This document shows positions 1 through 8,755 of a DNA stretch of 64,000 nucleotides, in pieces. Under the pieces are notes generated by a model. The model searched no databases and had not been told where the DNA came from. It saw only the letters and a program-made list of their open reading frames with translations. Source of the DNA: Bacteroidota bacterium (GTDB lineage Bacteria; Bacteroidota; Bacteroidia; Flavobacteriales; Flavobacteriaceae); assembly GCA_023446155.1 (NCBI GenBank), contig JAEXIT010000011.1, positions 1 through 64,000 on the forward strand, written 5' to 3'. Position 1 is the stretch's first letter. Every line of letters begins with the position of its first letter. The translations under genes were made by a program, and so were the position numbers.

Positions 1-82
<82 letters not shown>

Positions 83-89
83 CTTTTGA

Positions 90-120
90 AAACCCTATCC
101 ATATCCGGATAGGGTTTTTT
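90..120 (+). terminator. rRNA operon terminator
   Basis: Perfect stem (AAACCCTATCC paired with GGATAGGGTTT) with a short loop and a run of six T, right behind the 5S gene. Confidence 0.85.
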
Positions 121-140
121 GTTTTACTACAATATGAGAT

Positions 141-173
141 ATACCCGACAGGTTTTTAAAACCTGTCGGGTAT
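141..173. repeat. Perfect 16-bp inverted repeat of the CCTGTC palindrome family
   Basis: The arms ATACCCGACAGGTTTT and its exact complement are separated by one base, giving a 33-base hairpin. The core ACAGGTTT/AAACCTGT is shared with the repeats near 32.87 kb and 46.0 kb. It sits between the rRNA terminator and a second terminator-like hairpin. Confidence 0.8.
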
Positions 174-180
174 AAAAAAA

Positions 181-204
181 CCGGAGTTCGCTCCGGTTTT
201 TTAT
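181..204 (+). terminator. Short terminator-like hairpin
   Basis: CCGGAG-TTCG-CTCCGG stem with a TTCG tetraloop and a T run. It is the second possible terminator after the rRNA operon. From here to about 286 I see only AT-rich DNA without a gene. Confidence 0.6.
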
Positions 205-286
205 GTTTTTTCACTAGATATATTTAACATTTTAGTTTTCGTATCATTTTATCTTAAAGCAGTAATATAACTACATTTTTAAATAT

Positions 287-331
287 GTTATAAAAACATG
301 TTTTTTATCATGTTTTGATTGTTTTTATAAC
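287..331. promoter_or_regulatory. Nested dyad upstream of the aspartase operon
   Basis: GTTATAAAAACA (287-298) and its exact reverse complement (320-331) enclose a second inverted pair, ACATG (296-300) and CATGT (309-313). The right arm lies within three bases of the presumed -7 box, and the loop contains the presumed -33 TTTG. This is a likely operator for the operon; the regulator is unknown. Confidence 0.5.
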
Positions 332-341
332 AATAATTTTG
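314..341 (+). promoter_or_regulatory. Promoter of the aspA operon
   Basis: TTTG at 314-317 and TAATTTTG at 334-341 match the Bacteroidetes primary promoter (-33 TTTG, -7 TAnnTTTG). A leader of about 70 bases follows before the aspA start. Confidence 0.6.
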
Positions 342-414
342 TGCTACTCAAATATAAATACCTTCGAAAGGAACGGAAGGATTATAAGCCTCAATAATTT
401 AAAACTTTAGTAGT

Positions 415-1824
415 ATGAAAAAGACAAGAAAAGAACACGACTTTTTGGGAGAATTGGAAATCCCAAATGAAATGTATTATGGAGTACAGACTTTCCGCGC
501 GAAAAGAAATTTTAATATTACAGGCATTACCCTAACAAATGAAAAGGGGTTGATCAAATCATTAGGTCAGGTAAAAAAAGCAGCCGCTTTAGCCAATAGA
601 GATTGTGGTGTTTTGGACCCCAAAATCGCAGATGCAATTTGTTTTGCCTGTGATCAGGTAATTAGTGGTAAATTTGATGATCAGTTTGTTAGTGACCTGA
701 TTCAGGGTGGTGCCGGCACTTCTGTGAATATGAATGCTAATGAGGTTATCGCTAATATTGCACTGGAGCATTTGGGATATGAAAAAGGAGCGTATCAGTA
801 TGTGCATCCAAACAATCATGTGAATTGTTCCCAATCGACGAATGATGCTTACCCTACAGCAGTTCGCCTGGCGTTATATTACAAATTCAATACATTTTGC
901 GCGATATTAGAACGTCTTGAGCAAGCATTTGCTTTAAAAGCTACGGAATTTGACGATGTTTTAAAAATGGGACGAACGCAACTTCAGGATGCTGTACCCA
1001 TGACTTTAGGCCAGGAGTTTCACGGTTTTGCGACAACAATAGGTGAAGATATTCAACGATTGCGAGAAGTACAAAGTCTTCTTTTAGAGGTAAATATGGG
1101 AGCTACTGCCATCGGTACAAAAGTGAATGCTCCGGAGGATTATCCGGAATTATGTGTCCGATATCTGGCCAAAGAAACACAACTACCATTACTCTTATCC
1201 CCTGACTTAATCGAAGCTACAAGCGATACCGGTGCTTTTGTTCTGGCAATGGGAACCTTGAAAAGAACAGCCGTTAAGATTTCAAAAATTTGTAATGATT
1301 TGCGTTTGTTGAGTTCAGGTCCTCGAACCGGATTAAACGAAATCAATCTGCCTCCTTGTCAACCGGGATCTTCTATTATGCCGGGTAAAGTAAATCCGGT
1401 AATCCCGGAAGTGGTAAATCAAACCTGTTTTTATGTTATTGGTCAGGATGTAACAGTTACTATGGCAGCCGAAGCGGGGCAGTTGCAACTCAATGTAATG
1501 GAACCGGTTATCGGATTCGCCCTGTTCACCTCTTTGGAATATCTGGGAAATAGTATCAATACTTTAGTTGATAAATGTGTGACTGGAATCACGGCTAATA
1601 AAGAACATTGTGCTAAATTAGTGATGAATAGTATTGGTATCGTAACACAGCTAAATCCGATCCTCGGATATGAAACCTGTGCGAGTATTGCAGGCGAAGC
1701 CTTACTATCGGGTAAAAATATCCATGAGATCGTTGTACACGAAAGAAAATTGATCTCTCAGGAAAAATGGAATGAGATTTATGGAATGGAAAATTTAATC
1801 CACCCGAAATTGATCGTATCTTAA
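415..1824 (+). CDS. aspA: Aspartate ammonia-lyase (aspartase)
   Basis: Cytoplasmic enzyme that splits L-aspartate into fumarate and ammonia. The 469-residue length fits the family. The superfamily signature GSSIMPGKVN is at residues 318-327, and the active-site region with NCSQSTND (about 136-143) is intact. A 15-base gap separates it from a secreted asparaginase, and a C4-dicarboxylate carrier and a porin follow on the same strand. Together they describe a route from external asparagine to fumarate and ammonia. Fumarase of the same superfamily is the main alternative, but the context favours aspartase. Confidence 0.95.
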   Translation: MKKTRKEHDFLGELEIPNEMYYGVQTFRAKRNFNITGITLTNEKGLIKSLGQVKKAAALANRDCGVLDPKIADAICFACDQVISGKFDDQFVSDLIQGGAGTSVNMNANEVIANIALEHLGYEKGAYQYVHPNNHVNCSQSTNDAYPTAVRLALYYKFNTFCAILERLEQAFALKATEFDDVLKMGRTQLQDAVPMTLGQEFHGFATTIGEDIQRLREVQSLLLEVNMGATAIGTKVNAPEDYPELCVRYLAKETQLPLLLSPDLIEATSDTGAFVLAMGTLKRTAVKISKICNDLRLLSSGPRTGLNEINLPPCQPGSSIMPGKVNPVIPEVVNQTCFYVIGQDVTVTMAAEAGQLQLNVMEPVIGFALFTSLEYLGNSINTLVDKCVTGITANKEHCAKLVMNSIGIVTQLNPILGYETCASIAGEALLSGKNIHEIVVHERKLISQEKWNEIYGMENLIHPKLIVS

Positions 1825-1839
1825 TTTAACGAATAGAAT

Positions 1840-2910
1840 ATGAAAAAAGTAATAAGTGTTTTGTTTGCCGTATTGATAGTCTTTCAAATACAGGCACAAT
1901 CTAAAAATACAAAAGCTAAGGATGTTAAGCTACCACGTGTAATCATTCTGGCTACCGGAGGTACAATCGCCGGATCCGGAGAGTCGTCCTCAAAAGCAGC
2001 CTATACACCGGGACAAATTCCGGTAGATAACCTGCTTAATGCGGTACCGCAAATCCACGATATCGCGCGTATTAAAGGGGAACAAATTGCACAAATCGGT
2101 AGTCAGGATATGAATGTGGATACCTGGTTAAAATTGAGTAACCGTATTAATGCAATTTTCGATAATAACGAAGCCGATGGTGTGGTCGTAACGCATGGAA
2201 CAGACACGCAGGAAGAAACGGCCTATTTTTTATCACTGACGGTGAAATCGGATAAACCAGTGGTTTTGGTTGGAGCCATGCGCCCGGCCACAGCGATGAG
2301 TCAGGATGGGAACCGCAATTTATTCGATGCCGTGATGGTTGCTGCAGCAGCAGATAGTCAAGGAATTGGAGTGGTGACCGCGATGAATGAAGAAGTGTAT
2401 GCTGCTCGTGATGTGACGAAAACGGTTACTACAAGTACGGCTACTTTTAAATCCCGAAATTTCGGGCCGATAGGATTAATCTACGACGGAAAAGTGAGCT
2501 ATTATTATAAATCGTTGCGTACACCAACTCAAAAATTTAATATCAAGGGACTGAAAAAATTACCGCAGGTGGAAATTATCTACGGATATGCCGATGCCAG
2601 TCCAAGAGCCATAACGGCTTCTGTAGAAGAAGGAGTTAAAGGTATCGTATACGCCGGAATGGGGAATGGTAACTTTAATGCTCCGGTTGGTAAAGCACTG
2701 GCCGATGCCGCGAAAAAAGGTATTGTGGTTTGCCGCGCTGCCCGCGCCGGTGCCGGAAGGGTAACACTTTTTAATGAAGTCGATGACAAAGCCTTGGGGT
2801 TTGTGGTAGCCGATGATCTGAATCCGCAAAAAGCACGTGTCCTGTTGATGCTGGCGTTAACGCAAACAAATGATCAGAATGCCATTCAGGAGCTTTTCTT
2901 CAAATATTAA
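1840..2910 (+). CDS. ansB: Type II L-asparaginase, secreted
   Basis: Hydrolyses L-asparagine to aspartate and ammonia. An N-terminal signal peptide ends near QAQ (residues 18-20), so it should act in the periplasm, as high-affinity type II enzymes do. Both catalytic threonine motifs are present: TGGTIAG (39-45) and HGTDTQEET (119-127). The length of 356 residues is normal for the family. It lies between aspartase and a Dcu carrier, which gives a direct supply of aspartate for uptake. A hairpin follows the stop codon and may lower expression of the carrier genes relative to the first two. Confidence 0.95.
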   Translation: MKKVISVLFAVLIVFQIQAQSKNTKAKDVKLPRVIILATGGTIAGSGESSSKAAYTPGQIPVDNLLNAVPQIHDIARIKGEQIAQIGSQDMNVDTWLKLSNRINAIFDNNEADGVVVTHGTDTQEETAYFLSLTVKSDKPVVLVGAMRPATAMSQDGNRNLFDAVMVAAAADSQGIGVVTAMNEEVYAARDVTKTVTTSTATFKSRNFGPIGLIYDGKVSYYYKSLRTPTQKFNIKGLKKLPQVEIIYGYADASPRAITASVEEGVKGIVYAGMGNGNFNAPVGKALADAAKKGIVVCRAARAGAGRVTLFNEVDDKALGFVVADDLNPQKARVLLMLALTQTNDQNAIQELFFKY

Positions 2911-2932
2911 TACAGTTTTTGTACTGTATATA

Positions 2933-2969
2933 GGATAAAAGGGAAAGCAAATCGTTTTCCCCTTTATCT
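2933..2969 (+). terminator. Intra-operon hairpin (attenuator or partial terminator)
   Basis: GATAAAAGGGAAA pairs with TTTTCCCCTTTATC with one bulged base, in the 94-base gap between asparaginase and the carrier gene. No long T run follows, so partial termination or mRNA end protection is more likely than full termination. Confidence 0.45.
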
Positions 2970-3004
2970 CCTGTAAAATTTTTATAAACGTAAATAGTAC
3001 GCCT

Positions 3005-4348
3005 ATGTTATTGATTCAGTTTATAATTTTAATAGCCATGATCTTGATTGGCTCGCAGATGAAAGGGATTGGTCTTGGTGTTATGGGCATGGTCGGATTG
3101 ATGATATTTGTTTTTCTGTTTCATATGCGGCCCGGCGATCCTCCAATCGATGTGATGCTTGTGATTATGGCGATTGTGTCGACGGCTGCAACATTACAGG
3201 CCTGCGGCGGACTGGATTATTTAGTCCAACTCGCCGAAAAAGTCATCCGTAGCAATCCTTCCAATATTGTTTTTATAGCGCCTTTTACGGTCTATTTCTT
3301 TTGTCTTTTTGCCGGTACCGCACATTTATTATATTCCTTATTACCGATTATTTCGGAAGTGGCCGCGAAAAAGAGAATCCGACCGGAGCGGCCGTTAAGT
3401 GTGTCGGTTATCGCATCGCACCTTGCCATAACCGGAAGTCCGATGAGTGCCGCTACAGCAGCGTTTGCCGGAGCCGGAATACTGGCCTATCCCGGAGCAT
3501 TAATCGATATTATGAAAATCTGTATTCCGGCATGTCTTATCGGAATCTTGTTTTCCTGCCTTGCAGTACTCAAAAAAGGAAAAGAGTTGGAAGAGGATCC
3601 TGTTTTTATTGAGAAAATGAAAGATCCCGAATTTGCCAGAAGTCTGGATTCCGAACCGGGAAATAAACCCAAACCACTTAAAAAAGGAGCCAAAACAGCA
3701 GTAGTTATTTTTGCAATAGCCGTACTGTTGATTGTGCTGGCAGGTGCCTGTCCGCAGTTGCTGCCACAATTTGGAGCCGGTGAAGCCTCTTTGGTTTTAA
3801 AAGCCAATGGGGAGTTGAAAATGGTAGCAGTGATAAGCATTATTACACTAACCGCTTCGGCGCTGATGATGTTACTCACCAAAACCAGTGCGGTCGATGT
3901 AACCAAAGTCAGTTTGTTTGGTGCGATGGCCACTGCAGTAGTTTCCGTATTCGGAGTGGTTTGGATGAGCGCTACCTTTATGGCACATAATCAGGTGGCA
4001 ATTAAAGGATTTATGGAGGAAATCGTAACGGCACATCCGTGGACGTTCGCCATTGCTGTATTTGCTTTAGGTGCTTTAATGTTTAGTCAGGCGGCTACTA
4101 CCAAAACCATGATGCCATTAGGGATGGCGTTGGGTGTACCGCATCATGCTCTGATTGCTATTTTCCCGGCTGTAAATGCCGATTTTGTATTGCCCGGATA
4201 TCCAACGCTATTGGCTGCTATCAATTTTGATAGAACCGGTAGTACCAAAATAGGAAAATTCGTGGTCAATCACAGTTTTATGGTACCGGGTCTCGTCGCG
4301 GTGATCGTTGCGATTGGAGCGGGATTTCTGCTCGGTGCCTTTCTATAG
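3005..4348 (+). CDS. Anaerobic C4-dicarboxylate carrier of the Dcu family
   Basis: Inner-membrane protein of 447 residues with roughly ten to twelve hydrophobic segments. The N-terminal and C-terminal halves are joined by a charged cytosolic loop (about residues 185-235). Sequence blocks such as GLGVMGMVGL and FAGTAHLLYSLLPII are typical of DcuA/DcuB. These proteins exchange aspartate, fumarate or succinate across the membrane. Next to aspartase and a periplasmic asparaginase, the expected role is aspartate import coupled to fumarate or succinate export. I cannot separate DcuA from DcuB by eye. Confidence 0.9.
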   Translation: MLLIQFIILIAMILIGSQMKGIGLGVMGMVGLMIFVFLFHMRPGDPPIDVMLVIMAIVSTAATLQACGGLDYLVQLAEKVIRSNPSNIVFIAPFTVYFFCLFAGTAHLLYSLLPIISEVAAKKRIRPERPLSVSVIASHLAITGSPMSAATAAFAGAGILAYPGALIDIMKICIPACLIGILFSCLAVLKKGKELEEDPVFIEKMKDPEFARSLDSEPGNKPKPLKKGAKTAVVIFAIAVLLIVLAGACPQLLPQFGAGEASLVLKANGELKMVAVISIITLTASALMMLLTKTSAVDVTKVSLFGAMATAVVSVFGVVWMSATFMAHNQVAIKGFMEEIVTAHPWTFAIAVFALGALMFSQAATTKTMMPLGMALGVPHHALIAIFPAVNADFVLPGYPTLLAAINFDRTGSTKIGKFVVNHSFMVPGLVAVIVAIGAGFLLGAFL

Positions 4349-4380
4349 ATAGAATTTAGTTATGTTTTAATATATATGCC

Positions 4381-5556
4381 ATGAAAAAATATGTTCTTTT
4401 AATACTGTTTCTCTTGGTTCAGACCGGAATGTCGGGACAAGACCACCAACTGAGTAAAGATACCCTCTCAAAACCAATTATACCTAAGGAACGATTGGAC
4501 TTACTCAAAAATGTAGATATCATTTTTAATATGCAATTTGCCAATGATAATCTTTTCAGGGATGGAAAGTTTCAGGAATCGGAGTTTAGTAATAACCAGA
4601 TGCGTCTTGAAATTAAAGGTAAAATACACGATAAAGTGTACTTCCGATTTCGGGATCGCTATACCAAAACCACCGATCCGGGTTCCCGGGATAATTTAAG
4701 CCGATCGACTGATATGGCATATATTGGAGTTACATTGTCTCCTAAAACCCGCCTGAATCTGGGTAAAATGAGTGCCGACTGGGGAGGATATGAATTCGAC
4801 CTGAATCCCATTGATATTCTGGAATATAATGATATCCTCGAATATGCGGATAACTTCCTGACGGGGGCCGGAATTACGTACCAGGCATTCCAAAACCATT
4901 CTTTTGGCTTACAAGTTTTGAATTCCAGAGTTTCCAATTTTGAAGACGTTTATCAGGACCGAATCCCGGTTAATCTGGAAAAAGCAAAAGTCCCAATGGC
5001 TTTTGTCTCCAATTGGAGGGGGAGTTTTTTTGGAGGGAAATTCGAAACCATTTATAGCTATAGCTATTTTAAGGAAACTACGAAAAAAGGGATGAATTTT
5101 TATTCCTTAGGACATAAATACCAGGATAAAAAACTGACGTTGATGTATGATTTTAAATACAGTAACGAAGGAATCGATCGTAAAGGGATTATCACCAATA
5201 TGATCCCCGGAGATGACGTGAGCATCCAACAAAATGTTTCCTATCTGGAAAACTGGCTTCGCGCGGAATACCTGATTATGCCAAAAGTTAATTTATCACT
5301 GACGTTAATGCAAAGTAATGCATATGCTAAAAATATAGTCGATACGGATAGTGGTGTCAATCACATCCGATCCAGTTATGGATTTATACCGTCGGTTCAG
5401 TATCTGCCTTTTAAGGATCTTAATATACGATTCTTTGTATCCTACGTAGGTCGTTATTATAACTATTCTAGGTATGCACAGCAACAGTTCGGTCAAACCG
5501 ATTATAATACGGGACGTTTGAGTGTCGGTTTCATTGCACCGTTACTCATCTTTTAA
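4381..5556 (+). CDS. Outer-membrane porin, OprO/OprP-like
   Basis: Beta-barrel protein of 391 residues with a signal peptide (cleavage near residue 19-20). It has alternating aromatic strand segments and blocks such as LEIKGKIHDKVYFRFRDRY and TRLNLGKMSADWGGYEFD, as in the phosphate-selective porin family. It is the last gene of the asparagine/aspartate operon, 32 bases after the Dcu gene. The context suggests it lets asparagine or aspartate cross the outer membrane; the substrate itself is inferred. A strong bidirectional terminator follows. Confidence 0.8.
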   Translation: MKKYVLLILFLLVQTGMSGQDHQLSKDTLSKPIIPKERLDLLKNVDIIFNMQFANDNLFRDGKFQESEFSNNQMRLEIKGKIHDKVYFRFRDRYTKTTDPGSRDNLSRSTDMAYIGVTLSPKTRLNLGKMSADWGGYEFDLNPIDILEYNDILEYADNFLTGAGITYQAFQNHSFGLQVLNSRVSNFEDVYQDRIPVNLEKAKVPMAFVSNWRGSFFGGKFETIYSYSYFKETTKKGMNFYSLGHKYQDKKLTLMYDFKYSNEGIDRKGIITNMIPGDDVSIQQNVSYLENWLRAEYLIMPKVNLSLTLMQSNAYAKNIVDTDSGVNHIRSSYGFIPSVQYLPFKDLNIRFFVSYVGRYYNYSRYAQQQFGQTDYNTGRLSVGFIAPLLIF

Positions 5557-5570
5557 ATAGGTTTTTTACT

Positions 5571-5607
5571 AAAAATCCCCTTCTGAATCAATCAGAAGGG
5601 GATTTTT
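5571..5607. terminator. Bidirectional terminator
   Basis: A 16-bp perfect stem around ATCCCCTTCTGA, with A and T runs on the two sides, between the convergent porin and miaE genes. Confidence 0.85.
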
Positions 5608-5610
5608 TTA

Positions 5611-6192
5611 TTAACCGTGTATGGTTTCCTGTTTTCCGTATTTTGTAATGATCGACGTTTCATAATCGATCCATTCCTGCCAACGTTTGTCAACATCGGT
5701 CTTTTCGGTATATTTTCGGGCAAATCCCAGAAAAGTAGTATAATGCCCGGCTTCACTGATCATTAGCTCTCTGTAGAAGGTAGCCAGTTTTTCATCCTGT
5801 ATATTCTGTGATAAAACTTTAAAACGCTCGCAGCTTCGGGCTTCAATCATGGCCGAAAATAACAAACGATCGACCAGGGCTTCATTGCGGCTACCGCCTT
5901 TGATCATAAATTTAGCCAGCTCGTTTACATAATCGTCTTTTCGCTCGCGCCCCAGTTCCAGTCCGCGCTCTTTGATGATCTCATGAACCATCTCGAAATG
6001 TTCCAGTTCTTCCCGGGCAATTTTTACCATTTCGGTTACCAGATCTACCTTTTCGGAATTAATGGTAATAATCGATATGGCATTTGTCGCCGCTTTTTGT
6101 TCACACCAGGCATGATCGGTCAAAATTTCCTGGATGTTCGATTCTACAATCGTTACCCATCTCGGGTCTGTTTTTAATTTTAAGCCTAACAT
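5611..6192 (-). CDS. miaE: tRNA-(ms2io6A)-hydroxylase MiaE
   Basis: Ferritin-like di-iron monooxygenase that hydroxylates the isopentenyl group of ms2i6A37 in tRNA. The 193-residue protein has paired ExxH iron motifs in EELEHFEMVHE (about 61-71) and a later EAGH (near 145), plus an acidic residue early in the first helix. It is a stand-alone gene, divergent from a glycosyltransferase. The family is well defined and the length is normal. Confidence 0.92.
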   Translation of the reverse strand: MLGLKLKTDPRWVTIVESNIQEILTDHAWCEQKAATNAISIITINSEKVDLVTEMVKIAREELEHFEMVHEIIKERGLELGRERKDDYVNELAKFMIKGGSRNEALVDRLLFSAMIEARSCERFKVLSQNIQDEKLATFYRELMISEAGHYTTFLGFARKYTEKTDVDKRWQEWIDYETSIITKYGKQETIHG

Positions 6193-6258
6193 CGTATAAA
6201 GTTTAGCCGTAAAAATACAATTTTACTGCGAAAGTCCGAAATGCCTGGTGACAAGTAG

Positions 6259-6266
6259 TATATTTG
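6259..6266 (+). promoter_or_regulatory. -7 promoter box of the glycosyltransferase gene
   Basis: TATATTTG, an exact TAnnTTTG match, 20 bases before the start codon. No clear -33 element. Confidence 0.5.
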
Positions 6267-6285
6267 TTTTTATTATCAATTCAAA

Positions 6286-7512
6286 ATGCCGTTACTACTC
6301 ATCATTGGTTATGTTTGGCCGGAACCGGGTTCGTCGGCTGCCGGAAGCAGAATGCTGCAACTCATCCGTTTTTTTCAGTCCGAAGGCTATAAAGTGGTCT
6401 TTGCCAGTCCGGCGGCACATAGCGAATTTGCTGTCGACTTGCCCGCAATTGGTGTCGAAATCCAAAACATACAATTGAATTGTTCCAGTTTTGACGACTA
6501 TATAAAAGCATTACAACCGACGATGGTATTGTTCGATCGTTTTATGATGGAAGAACAATTTGGCTGGCGTGTGGCAAAATACTGCCCGGATGCGATTCGG
6601 TTACTCGATACCGAAGATTTGCATTGCCTACGCGAAGCTAGACGCCAGGCGTATAAAAAACAAACCGATTACCGGGAATTACTCCCGTCGTCTGAAATGG
6701 CAAAACGAGAGGTCGCTAGTATTTTCCGATCGGATTTAACGCTGATGATTTCAGAATTTGAAATGGAATTATTGCAAAATCAGTTTAAGGTCGAAGCGGC
6801 AATTTTGCACTATCTGCCATTATTTGTAGAACCAATGACACAAAAGTCACCTTCGTTTGAGGAACGCAAGGATTTTGTTTTTATCGGAAACTTTTTCCAC
6901 GAACCCAATTGGAATTGCGCCTGGGTACTTAAAAATGAAATCTGGCCGGAATTAAAAGAACGGGTACCGGAAGCGACCTTACGGATTTATGGTGCGTATG
7001 CGACGCAAAAAGTAACGGATCTTCATAATCCGAAAGAACGTTTTTATGTGATGGGAAGGGCAGCGGATGCGATGGAAGTAATCGCAAATGCCAGGGTTTT
7101 ACTCGCGCCAATTCGTTTTGGAGCCGGAATAAAAGGGAAGTTACTCGAAGCGATGGTTTACGGAACACCAACGGTTACGACTACTATTGGAGCCGAATCG
7201 ATGCAGGATCATGGCGATTGGAATGGTTTTATAGCCGATGATAATGCGACTTTTATTGCGAAAGTAGCCGAATTGTATTCCGATGCGGAGTTATGGTCTC
7301 AAAAACAACAAAACGGTTACCGGATCTGTAGCGGACGTTATACGGCCCAACCACACCTGGATGTACTACAACAACGATTGATAGAGCTCAAGGACAATTT
7401 GAAACAACATAGGGACACTAATTTTATAGGAGCGATGCTGCAACACCATTCGATGCAGAGCACGCATTATATGGCCAAGTGGATTGCCGAAAAAAATAAA
7501 GCTACCCGGTAG
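6286..7512 (+). CDS. Glycosyltransferase, GT4-like
   Basis: Cytosolic glycosyltransferase of 408 residues with a GT-B fold. The N-terminus YVWPEPGSSAAGSRM is the glycine/serine loop of the first Rossmann domain. The C-terminal domain has RFGAGIKGKLLEAMVYG (about 276-292), the usual nucleotide-sugar site with its conserved glutamate. The acceptor and sugar are unknown. It stands alone between miaE and a DUF4268 gene, outside any obvious polysaccharide locus. A short inverted repeat (7498-7520) overlaps its 3' end and may act as terminator. Confidence 0.82.
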   Translation: MPLLLIIGYVWPEPGSSAAGSRMLQLIRFFQSEGYKVVFASPAAHSEFAVDLPAIGVEIQNIQLNCSSFDDYIKALQPTMVLFDRFMMEEQFGWRVAKYCPDAIRLLDTEDLHCLREARRQAYKKQTDYRELLPSSEMAKREVASIFRSDLTLMISEFEMELLQNQFKVEAAILHYLPLFVEPMTQKSPSFEERKDFVFIGNFFHEPNWNCAWVLKNEIWPELKERVPEATLRIYGAYATQKVTDLHNPKERFYVMGRAADAMEVIANARVLLAPIRFGAGIKGKLLEAMVYGTPTVTTTIGAESMQDHGDWNGFIADDNATFIAKVAELYSDAELWSQKQQNGYRICSGRYTAQPHLDVLQQRLIELKDNLKQHRDTNFIGAMLQHHSMQSTHYMAKWIAEKNKATR

Positions 7513-7524
7513 GCAGCTTTACAG

Positions 7525-7968
7525 TTAGGTGTTGATTTCCAAATCGCGAATATAGTCTTCATATTCATAAAAGAAACGTTCGAAAGCATCCATATTGTCA
7601 TTAAAAAAATCGAAAATTTCCGGCCAGCTGGAACGGTTAAAAAGACTGATTCCGGTTTTGTCGACCCAAATTTTACTGATCGCTTTTCCCGTTTCCAGAT
7701 AGAAATTGCGCTCCAGAACGGCTTCCGGTAAAAATTCCTCGTGTAAAATCGTACGGAGGGATTCTATTTTTTCATAATAGATTTTTCGCTTTTCATCGTC
7801 TTTACTTTCAATATCCAGCGTAACCTGTGCCTTTTTATTGTCGACATAAAACTTAAAGGAAAAGTCTTTGATTTTGGTATCATACAACAGCCATTTTCGG
7901 GGATAGGCTTCCGCAAACTCGGTCCAGAATTCTTTTTTTATCTTTTGCGCTTCTTCTTTACTGAACAT
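7525..7968 (-). CDS. DUF4268 domain protein
   Basis: I chose the ATG at 7968 (MFSKEEAQKIKKEFW), which gives 147 residues; the open frame upstream (to 8052) is rich in Lys/Ile and looks non-coding. The charged and aromatic composition (KEFWTEFAEAYPRKWLLYD) is that of DUF4268, a small family sometimes fused to nuclease-like or modification-related proteins. The function is not established. It is convergent with the glycosyltransferase and divergent from the Nudix gene. Confidence 0.8.
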   Translation of the reverse strand: MFSKEEAQKIKKEFWTEFAEAYPRKWLLYDTKIKDFSFKFYVDNKKAQVTLDIESKDDEKRKIYYEKIESLRTILHEEFLPEAVLERNFYLETGKAISKIWVDKTGISLFNRSSWPEIFDFFNDNMDAFERFFYEYEDYIRDLEINT

Positions 7969-8061
7969 TTTTTCTTTGAATATTTGTTTTAATAAAAATT
8001 TGCCATAAATTTTTTTTGAGGTAACTTTATAGTTAGGTTTTAAAAGAAACACACAAAAACG

Positions 8062-8700
8062 ATGGACTTTCAGGATTTTTTAAAATATATTCCAAAAATA
8101 GAAAAAGAAAAGCTTTTGGCGTCGGATGCACACATAAAAATGGCACCCCTGGAGCGTATTTCGACCCTGAAGGAAGCTAGCTATGTGGATAAAAACCCCA
8201 GAAGAGCCGCGGTAATGATGCTTTTTTACCCGAAAAATAATGTGCCGCATCTCGTATTGATCGTCCGAAATTCCTACCCCGGTATCCATTCATCACAGAT
8301 TGCCTTTCCCGGAGGAAAGGTGGAGCCCGAAGACCGGAACCTGATTCACACCGCTTTACGCGAGACACATGAAGAAGTTGGAATTGCTCCCAGTAAAATA
8401 GAAGTCATCAAACCGTTTAGCGAAATTTATATTCCACCCAGTAATTTTCTGGTATCTCCGTTTATGGGAATTGCCCATCAGGAACTTCATTTTATTCCGC
8501 AATTGGAAGAAGTGGCGCAAATTATTGAGTTGCCGGTGGAACGTTTTCTGGACGATGAAATAATTGTAGAAGTGACCATGACAACTTCCTATGCCACGAA
8601 TATTAAAGTCCCGGCTTTTCAGATTGAAGATCATATCGTTTGGGGCGCAACAGCCATGATGATGAGCGAACTCAAAGAAACTGTTAAGAATGTAATCTAA
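8062..8700 (+). CDS. Nudix hydrolase, coenzyme A pyrophosphatase type
   Basis: Protein of 212 residues. The Nudix box runs from GGKVEPEDRN to RETHEEVGI (about residues 83-105) with the metal-binding REtxEE core intact. Just before it, HSSQIAFPGGK matches the motif that marks CoA-pyrophosphatase Nudix enzymes. The expected reaction splits CoA or acyl-CoA into phosphopantetheine and adenosine bisphosphate. The next gene, 55 bases on, is a lipid acyltransferase, so a link to acyl-CoA housekeeping is plausible. Confidence 0.88.
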   Translation: MDFQDFLKYIPKIEKEKLLASDAHIKMAPLERISTLKEASYVDKNPRRAAVMMLFYPKNNVPHLVLIVRNSYPGIHSSQIAFPGGKVEPEDRNLIHTALRETHEEVGIAPSKIEVIKPFSEIYIPPSNFLVSPFMGIAHQELHFIPQLEEVAQIIELPVERFLDDEIIVEVTMTTSYATNIKVPAFQIEDHIVWGATAMMMSELKETVKNVI

Positions 8701-8715
8701 TCGATTTGTTTTCTA

Positions 8716-8723
8716 TACATTTG
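8716..8723 (+). promoter_or_regulatory. -7 promoter box of the acyltransferase gene
   Basis: TACATTTG, an exact TAnnTTTG match, 32 bases before the ATG. Confidence 0.5.
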
Positions 8724-8755
8724 CAGTTCTTTTTTGGAAATTAAACAGTAAAAAA

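Noticed and set aside
3301..3933. Overlapping frames inside the Dcu gene on both strands
   Set aside because: Shadow frames; the carrier gene has continuous membrane segments and normal length.
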